A stretch of DNA of 64,000 bases, taken from positions 124,001-188,000 of the forward strand of contig NZ_JAAJBU010000003.1 in the NCBI RefSeq assembly GCF_011392125.1, given 5' to 3'. The notes under the pieces were generated by a model. The model saw only the letters and a program-made list of their open reading frames with translations, searched no databases and was not told where the DNA came from. Positions 59,616-64,000 of the stretch are shown here, one piece after another (position 1 is the stretch's first letter; each line of letters opens with the position of its first letter). Both the position numbers and the translations under genes were made by a program. The DNA comes from Flavobacterium lotistagni. GTDB lineage: Bacteria > Bacteroidota > Bacteroidia > Flavobacteriales > Flavobacteriaceae.

Positions 59616-61364
59616 ATGAGAAGTTTTATCTGTTTACTAGCCATCTTCCAGATGGTTTTGTTTTTTTCTTGTAGCAGCAGTGATAGCGTCACGCAACAGA
59701 CCATTCAACCCAAATCCACGATCCCCGGCGCATTGAATTCGGGAATCAATCACTTGATGCTTCATGTAGGCAATTACGCGACTATTCCGGTCAAAGCGTT
59801 TGACGAGAATGGTAACGCAATTTCCGTCGCGCTAACTTGGTCAACCTCGGACAGTACTGTAGCAATTGTGAGTAATGGAACAGTAACTGCAATAGGCATC
59901 GGCAGTTGTGAAATTAGCTTTACCGACAATGTACACAGTGTCCGTTCTATTAACGTCGATGTCGTCGCCAATTCAACATTGATTAGCAACAGTGCCTCGC
60001 AAATCGATTTAGGGATAACTGGCAACATGCTTTTCCTTAATACAGATGCTACGGAACCGTTCTCCTTTAAACTTTATAATGACTCGGGACAAATAGTAAA
60101 CAACAATGCTGTCACTTTAGAGTTTCCAAACGGCAGCGGATTGACATGGAATGGAACTAACATTATGACGTCATCACAAACCGGTGTTTTTGTGATACGA
60201 TTTAGAGTGGGCGATATCTACCTCCCACAAGTTTTGCAGGTGTTTGTAAACAACCCCACCGCGTCAATTACTTCAGATACGATCTATGCTTTTTCGGTTA
60301 TCCCAAGTACTTTCCCTTCCCGCTTTTACAAAGCAGGTTCTGCGGGACGGCCGATCTTGATTAACGCTTGCAAAGCTTATTATGTCCCGAACAACACTTT
60401 TCCGGTATCCAAATCATATGTAACCGTTCCCGACATAATAGAGTTAAGTGGTGGGGGTGAAATCAGCGTCGACGGAAACGGCGTTATCTCCGCAAATAGT
60501 TCAACGCTGGTTTCGACCGCTTATCCGATAGATCGAAAAATTACGTTTTATTACAAAGATGCACCTTGGCAAAAAATCCCTTTAGTCGTCGGCAGGGACG
60601 CTTCGGGCAACTATGGAAAAACATTTGATCAAGAAAACAGCTACAACTTCTGTGTCACACAACAAGGGCCGACCGTTCGTTATGGTATTTATGCTGAAGA
60701 GTTTGAAGGCTCCAATTGTTGTTACAACGGCTGGTTTGGCTCCTATGGATATTTGGGAACCGTGCCTTTGAGAGGAACAAGTAGAATAATTCGAAATGGA
60801 CAAGTTGTAACCAATGAATCACCATTCGACACAATGCTGAATTCTGTAGGCCCTTTTAACAGCTTAGAAGGCAATGGCGTTTATTGGAGTTATTTTGGGC
60901 TTATGTTAGGCGGAGAACAGTACAATTTAAATTACCTTGAAGACGGAAAAGTCGAAATTGCACAAACCAATACCCTTATGGTAAAGGGCCAAGGTGATTG
61001 CGCTGCTCAAGAAATTCCTGTTACAGGTACGTTGTTCGATGTTTTGAAAGGCCACACTTGGTCATTAAGCAATTGCTTCAGCAACTTCGAGCAATATTCT
61101 TCCCCGATTACGCTCAACGCGAACGGCACATGGAGCGTACCAGGAAGCCTCTACATTGGCGAAACTTGGCTACCGGGTGAAGGGCCCACCACTTGGACAA
61201 CTTCTGGAAATGATTACATAATTTTGACATATAATGCACGGCCGGATGACGTTTCCCCAGTAGAGCTGATGGAAGAAATTTTCCCTGTCTCCAGCTTCAC
61301 CGCCACACAAATCACTATGCCGGCTGCTCCTGAATCGGGCTGCGGCACATATATTTATGACTAG
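59616..61364 (+). CDS. Lipoprotein with Big2 Ig-like domain, otherwise unknown
   Basis: The 582-residue protein has a lipoprotein signal (MRSFICLLAIFQMVLFFSC, anchor Cys19) followed by SSSDS. A bacterial Ig-like Big2 domain follows at about residues 45-115 (ISVALTWSTSDSTVAIVSNG, TVTAIGIGSCEISFTD). The remaining 460 residues are beta-rich with no family I recognise, and contain aromatic- and Gly-rich loops such as GSNCCYNGWFGSYGYLG. It is likely surface-exposed. It has its own probable promoter; no operon partner is seen. Confidence 0.8.
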   Translation: MRSFICLLAIFQMVLFFSCSSSDSVTQQTIQPKSTIPGALNSGINHLMLHVGNYATIPVKAFDENGNAISVALTWSTSDSTVAIVSNGTVTAIGIGSCEISFTDNVHSVRSINVDVVANSTLISNSASQIDLGITGNMLFLNTDATEPFSFKLYNDSGQIVNNNAVTLEFPNGSGLTWNGTNIMTSSQTGVFVIRFRVGDIYLPQVLQVFVNNPTASITSDTIYAFSVIPSTFPSRFYKAGSAGRPILINACKAYYVPNNTFPVSKSYVTVPDIIELSGGGEISVDGNGVISANSSTLVSTAYPIDRKITFYYKDAPWQKIPLVVGRDASGNYGKTFDQENSYNFCVTQQGPTVRYGIYAEEFEGSNCCYNGWFGSYGYLGTVPLRGTSRIIRNGQVVTNESPFDTMLNSVGPFNSLEGNGVYWSYFGLMLGGEQYNLNYLEDGKVEIAQTNTLMVKGQGDCAAQEIPVTGTLFDVLKGHTWSLSNCFSNFEQYSSPITLNANGTWSVPGSLYIGETWLPGEGPTTWTTSGNDYIILTYNARPDDVSPVELMEEIFPVSSFTATQITMPAAPESGCGTYIYD

Positions 61365-61467
61365 ACAATAAGTTTTTACGGTAGCATCAAATAATAAACA
61401 AATCCTAAAATTCACATAAAAAGTTTCCTTTTTGGGAGGCTTTTTTACTTTTACGTAAAAAATTGCC

Positions 61468-62250
61468 ATGACTATTGCTACCATCAACGAGCAGATTGCG
61501 CTGCATAAAAAGCAATTGCTCCATCATTCGCTTTATGAGAAAGTCCAAACCCCGGAAGATTTGCATTGTTTCCTTGAAACCCACGTTTTCGCCGTTTGGG
61601 ATTTCATGTCTTTGCTCAAAGCTTTGCAGCAGAAACTCACTTGTACTACAACACCTTGGTATGCTACTAAGAATGCAGAAGTGCGTTACCTGATTAATGA
61701 AATCGTACTTGGCGAAGAAAGCGATTTGACTTTAGATGGCAAACGCCAAAGCCATTTCGAGATGTACCACCAAGCCATGATTTCTTGCGGTGCCGATACC
61801 AGCGGAATTGATAAGCTGCTCGCCGACATTGCCGAGTTGCGGAATATTTTCGTAGCGATAAAAAAAAGCAACTTGCATCCGAACATCAAAGCTTTTCTGG
61901 ATTTTACTTTCCAAACGATTGAAGAAGGCAAAACCCATAAAATTGCAGCGGCATTTACTTTTGGTCGTGAAGATTTGATTCCGGCGATGTTTACCGAAAT
62001 CTTGCGCAATTTCCAGGAAAATTTCCCAGAAACTGATTTGCGTGAGTTGATTTACTACTTCGAAAGACATATCGAACTTGACGCTGACGAGCACGGCCCA
62101 ATGGCGATGAAAATGATAGCTGAACTTTGCGGAGACGATGCCCACAAATGGCAGGAAGTGGAAGAAACTTCAATTCTAGCTTTAGAAAAAAGAATCGGCC
62201 TTTGGGATGCCATCGAAGAACAAATCATGCTTAAAGCGGCTTTGGCTTAG
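61468..62250 (+). CDS. DUF3050 protein (haem-oxygenase-like fold)
   Basis: The 260-residue all-helical cytoplasmic protein fits DUF3050. Histidine and acidic residues recur in an order that suggests metal ligands (HVFAVWDFMSLLK, EIVLGEESD, HFEMY, FFERHIE-type YYFERHIELDADEHG). The fold is expected to resemble haem-oxygenase-like diiron proteins. Its substrate is unknown. It stands alone 36 bases before the GDSL hydrolase gene and may be co-transcribed with it. Confidence 0.85.
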   Translation: MTIATINEQIALHKKQLLHHSLYEKVQTPEDLHCFLETHVFAVWDFMSLLKALQQKLTCTTTPWYATKNAEVRYLINEIVLGEESDLTLDGKRQSHFEMYHQAMISCGADTSGIDKLLADIAELRNIFVAIKKSNLHPNIKAFLDFTFQTIEEGKTHKIAAAFTFGREDLIPAMFTEILRNFQENFPETDLRELIYYFERHIELDADEHGPMAMKMIAELCGDDAHKWQEVEETSILALEKRIGLWDAIEEQIMLKAALA

Positions 62251-62286
62251 AGCCAGTTTTAAGTAGACTCTTCAAAGCGATAACTC

Positions 62287-62997
62287 ATGAATTGGTGGTT
62301 CAAAATATTAATCCCTTGCTTTAATCTGTTGTTGTTTTGCAGTTGCAATCAAGATCAGAATCCTTATTGGTCTGCTCAAAATTCGGTACCCAAACGATAT
62401 GAATATTTGGCCTTAGGCGATAGTTATACGATTGGGCAAAGCGTTTGTGAAAGCTGTCGGTTTCCAGAGCAATTAAAGGTAGCATTGCAATCTGTTTTTC
62501 CTAGAGATTCTTTCAGACTTAAAATAATAGCCCAAACAGGTTGGACTACAACCAATTTAATGAACGCCATCCAGAGCGAAAACCTCACTAGCCATTACGA
62601 TTTGGTTACCTTGCTCATTGGAGTCAATAACCAATACCAACGCCAACCATTTTCAGTATACGAATCAGAATTTCCTGCATTGGTCACCAGAGCCATTTCT
62701 TTAGCTAAAGGGAATAAAAGTAAGGTGGTGGTGGTTTCGATTCCCGATTATGCTTATACGCCTTATGGTCAAGGGGCAGCAAACATTTCTAGTGAAATTG
62801 ATTCCTACAATGCTTTTGCGGCAACGTATTGTCATCAGAATCAAATCGCTTTTATCAATATTACCGACATTACCCAACAAGGGTTACTCACTCCTGAATT
62901 AGTTGCCTCTGATGGTTTGCATCCTTCAGCCTTGGCCTATTCTAAATTTGTCGAGCGCATCCTGCCAATAGCCAGAGAGCGGATTGCCTATGAATAA
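62287..62997 (+). CDS. SGNH/GDSL-family hydrolase lipoprotein
   Basis: The 236-residue esterase-like protein has a lipoprotein signal ending LFCSC (anchor Cys20). The catalytic serine is in LALGDSYTIG (Ser46), block III is GVNNQY, and the C-terminal Asp-His pair is in SDGLHPS. These are all four hallmarks of an active SGNH hydrolase. It acts outside the cytoplasm on an ester or acetylated sugar; substrate unknown. Confidence 0.9.
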   Translation: MNWWFKILIPCFNLLLFCSCNQDQNPYWSAQNSVPKRYEYLALGDSYTIGQSVCESCRFPEQLKVALQSVFPRDSFRLKIIAQTGWTTTNLMNAIQSENLTSHYDLVTLLIGVNNQYQRQPFSVYESEFPALVTRAISLAKGNKSKVVVVSIPDYAYTPYGQGAANISSEIDSYNAFAATYCHQNQIAFINITDITQQGLLTPELVASDGLHPSALAYSKFVERILPIARERIAYE

Positions 62998-63089
62998 CAT
63001 TCGATGCTTTACCGCTGAAAAGGTCTCTTTGGTCGCAAATTTTTCATAGCAACAGGTTTTATCTTTAGCTTTGGCACCACTAAACAACT

Positions 63090-64000
63090 ATGAAAAAGAA
63101 AGTCAATTTCCTGCTGCTGCAAGTATTCGGCGTGCTGACGTTTTTGAGCATTCCGGTTTTTACTTCGCCCGACTTCAATACTCGCCTGGATTTTCTGTAT
63201 GTGGAAGGTTTTCAGCGGCATTTTACAGTATATGTGCTGTTGGTGATTTTCTTTTACCTGAATTATTACTGGCTGATCCCGAAGTTTTATTTCCGAAAGA
63301 AAATATGGCTGTATGTTATGCTCGTAGCCGCTGCTTATGCGATTGTCGTGGCCGTTCCTGAATATATGTTCCCGAATTTTGGTCGGTCGTTCCATCATAG
63401 GCCAATGCCGCCTCAAGCTGAAAGTTTCTTTTTCCGTTTGCCCGATGGCGGTTCTTTTTTCCAGTTTCTGCTGGTGTTGTCATTGTCGTTTCTCTTGCGC
63501 ATCAACAACCAATTGTTGGCTTTGAACCACGAGAAATTGCAAGCCGAGGTGTCGTATTTGAAAGCCCAGATTAATCCGCATTTTTTATTCAATACACTCA
63601 ACAGTATTTATGCCTTGACTCTAGACAAATCAGATGCAGCGCCTGATGCGGTAATCCGACTCTCCAATATGATGCGCTATGTGGTTACCGAAAGCAGCAA
63701 CGAACTGGTGCCATTGGAGAAAGAAATCAATTACATCACCGATTATGTCGACATGCAACGGCTCCGCATTACAGACCAATCAAATTTGGAATATATCGTC
63801 GATGGAAACGTAAAAGGCAAGTCGATTGCTCCGCTGGTAGTAATTCCTTTCATCGAAAACGCTTTTAAATACGGCGTGAACGCAGAAGAAGATTGGTCGG
63901 TAAAAATTGGCATTCGCATCACCGAAGAAGATTTCACTTTGAACGTATTCAACAAGAAGGTCAAAATCAGTTTCCCTGAAGATTATATCACCGAACAAGG
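63090..64000 (+). CDS. LytS-type sensor histidine kinase, 3' end beyond the window
   Basis: The open frame runs from the ATG at 63090 off the right edge (303 codons visible). It has four hydrophobic segments in the first 140 residues, a short His/Pro-rich loop (FHHRPMPP), then the His_kinase domain with QINPHFLFNTLNS (His164). The start of the HATPase domain follows (VVIPFIENAFKYGV). A LytTR regulator would be expected just downstream. The membrane sensor part is the short four-helix type, unlike the TPR kinase at 36856. Confidence 0.93.
   Translation, partial: MKKKVNFLLLQVFGVLTFLSIPVFTSPDFNTRLDFLYVEGFQRHFTVYVLLVIFFYLNYYWLIPKFYFRKKIWLYVMLVAAAYAIVVAVPEYMFPNFGRSFHHRPMPPQAESFFFRLPDGGSFFQFLLVLSLSFLLRINNQLLALNHEKLQAEVSYLKAQINPHFLFNTLNSIYALTLDKSDAAPDAVIRLSNMMRYVVTESSNELVPLEKEINYITDYVDMQRLRITDQSNLEYIVDGNVKGKSIAPLVVIPFIENAFKYGVNAEEDWSVKIGIRITEEDFTLNVFNKKVKISFPEDYITEQ

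Overview
The window comes from a member of the Bacteroidota, most likely a Flavobacterium or close relative (family Flavobacteriaceae). The evidence is type IX secretion sorting tails on several long secreted proteins, DUF4271, DUF4296 and DUF4476 proteins, a TonB-dependent receptor, and Bacteroidota-type promoters (TTG, 19-21 bases, TAnnTTTG) at many gene starts in place of sigma70 boxes. Functions are inferred by reading the sequence; no database search was run.

Layout. 1-5000: start of a complex I operon (nuoA, nuoB, 5' end of nuoC), a cold-shock protein, aspS, a membrane protein and a small secreted MORN-type protein. 5119-11766: a four-gene tripartite efflux operon transcribed leftward (TetR regulator, TolC-type channel, lipid-anchored adaptor, RND pump). 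11913-20261: short-chain polyprenyl synthase, two unknowns, a small beta-barrel protein, 2-oxoglutarate dehydrogenase E1 and E2 (sucA, sucB) and an MFS transporter. 20327-27455: a DUF4476 protein, two tandem paralogous type IX secreted adhesin-like proteins and a retropepsin-like protein. 27651-30635: TatD nuclease, acyltransferase, asparaginase. 30697-33481: tRNA-Ser followed by a visibly AT-rich island with a DpnI-type methyl-directed endonuclease, a small overlapping gene, a phage-type Dam methyltransferase and an XRE regulator preceded by three 40-bp palindromic repeats. 33586-39575: TonB-dependent receptor, a secreted unknown, and a LytS/LytTR two-component pair. 39879-47536: three type IX secreted repeat proteins (RCC1 propellers with 7 and 14 blades; six 71-residue calcium-loop repeats) and a PD40 lipoprotein. 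47633-52622: hemD, DUF4271, a GT2 glycosyltransferase / dihydroorotase / DUF4296 operon and a tRNA methyltransferase. 52722-64000: an S74-chaperone fibre protein, a NarL-type two-component pair, an acyl-CoA dehydrogenase, a Big2 lipoprotein, a DUF3050 protein, a GDSL hydrolase and the start of a second LytS-type kinase.

Most notable signals. (1) The island at 31048-33321, where an enzyme family that cuts methylated GATC sits tail-to-tail with a methyltransferase of a family that includes GATC methylases. (2) A seven-copy family of intergenic elements with compensatory changes in two stems, which looks like a structured RNA or mobile palindromic repeat. (3) The 3 x 40 bp palindromic array upstream of the XRE gene. 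(4) The repeat architecture of the secreted proteins at 39879-46483.
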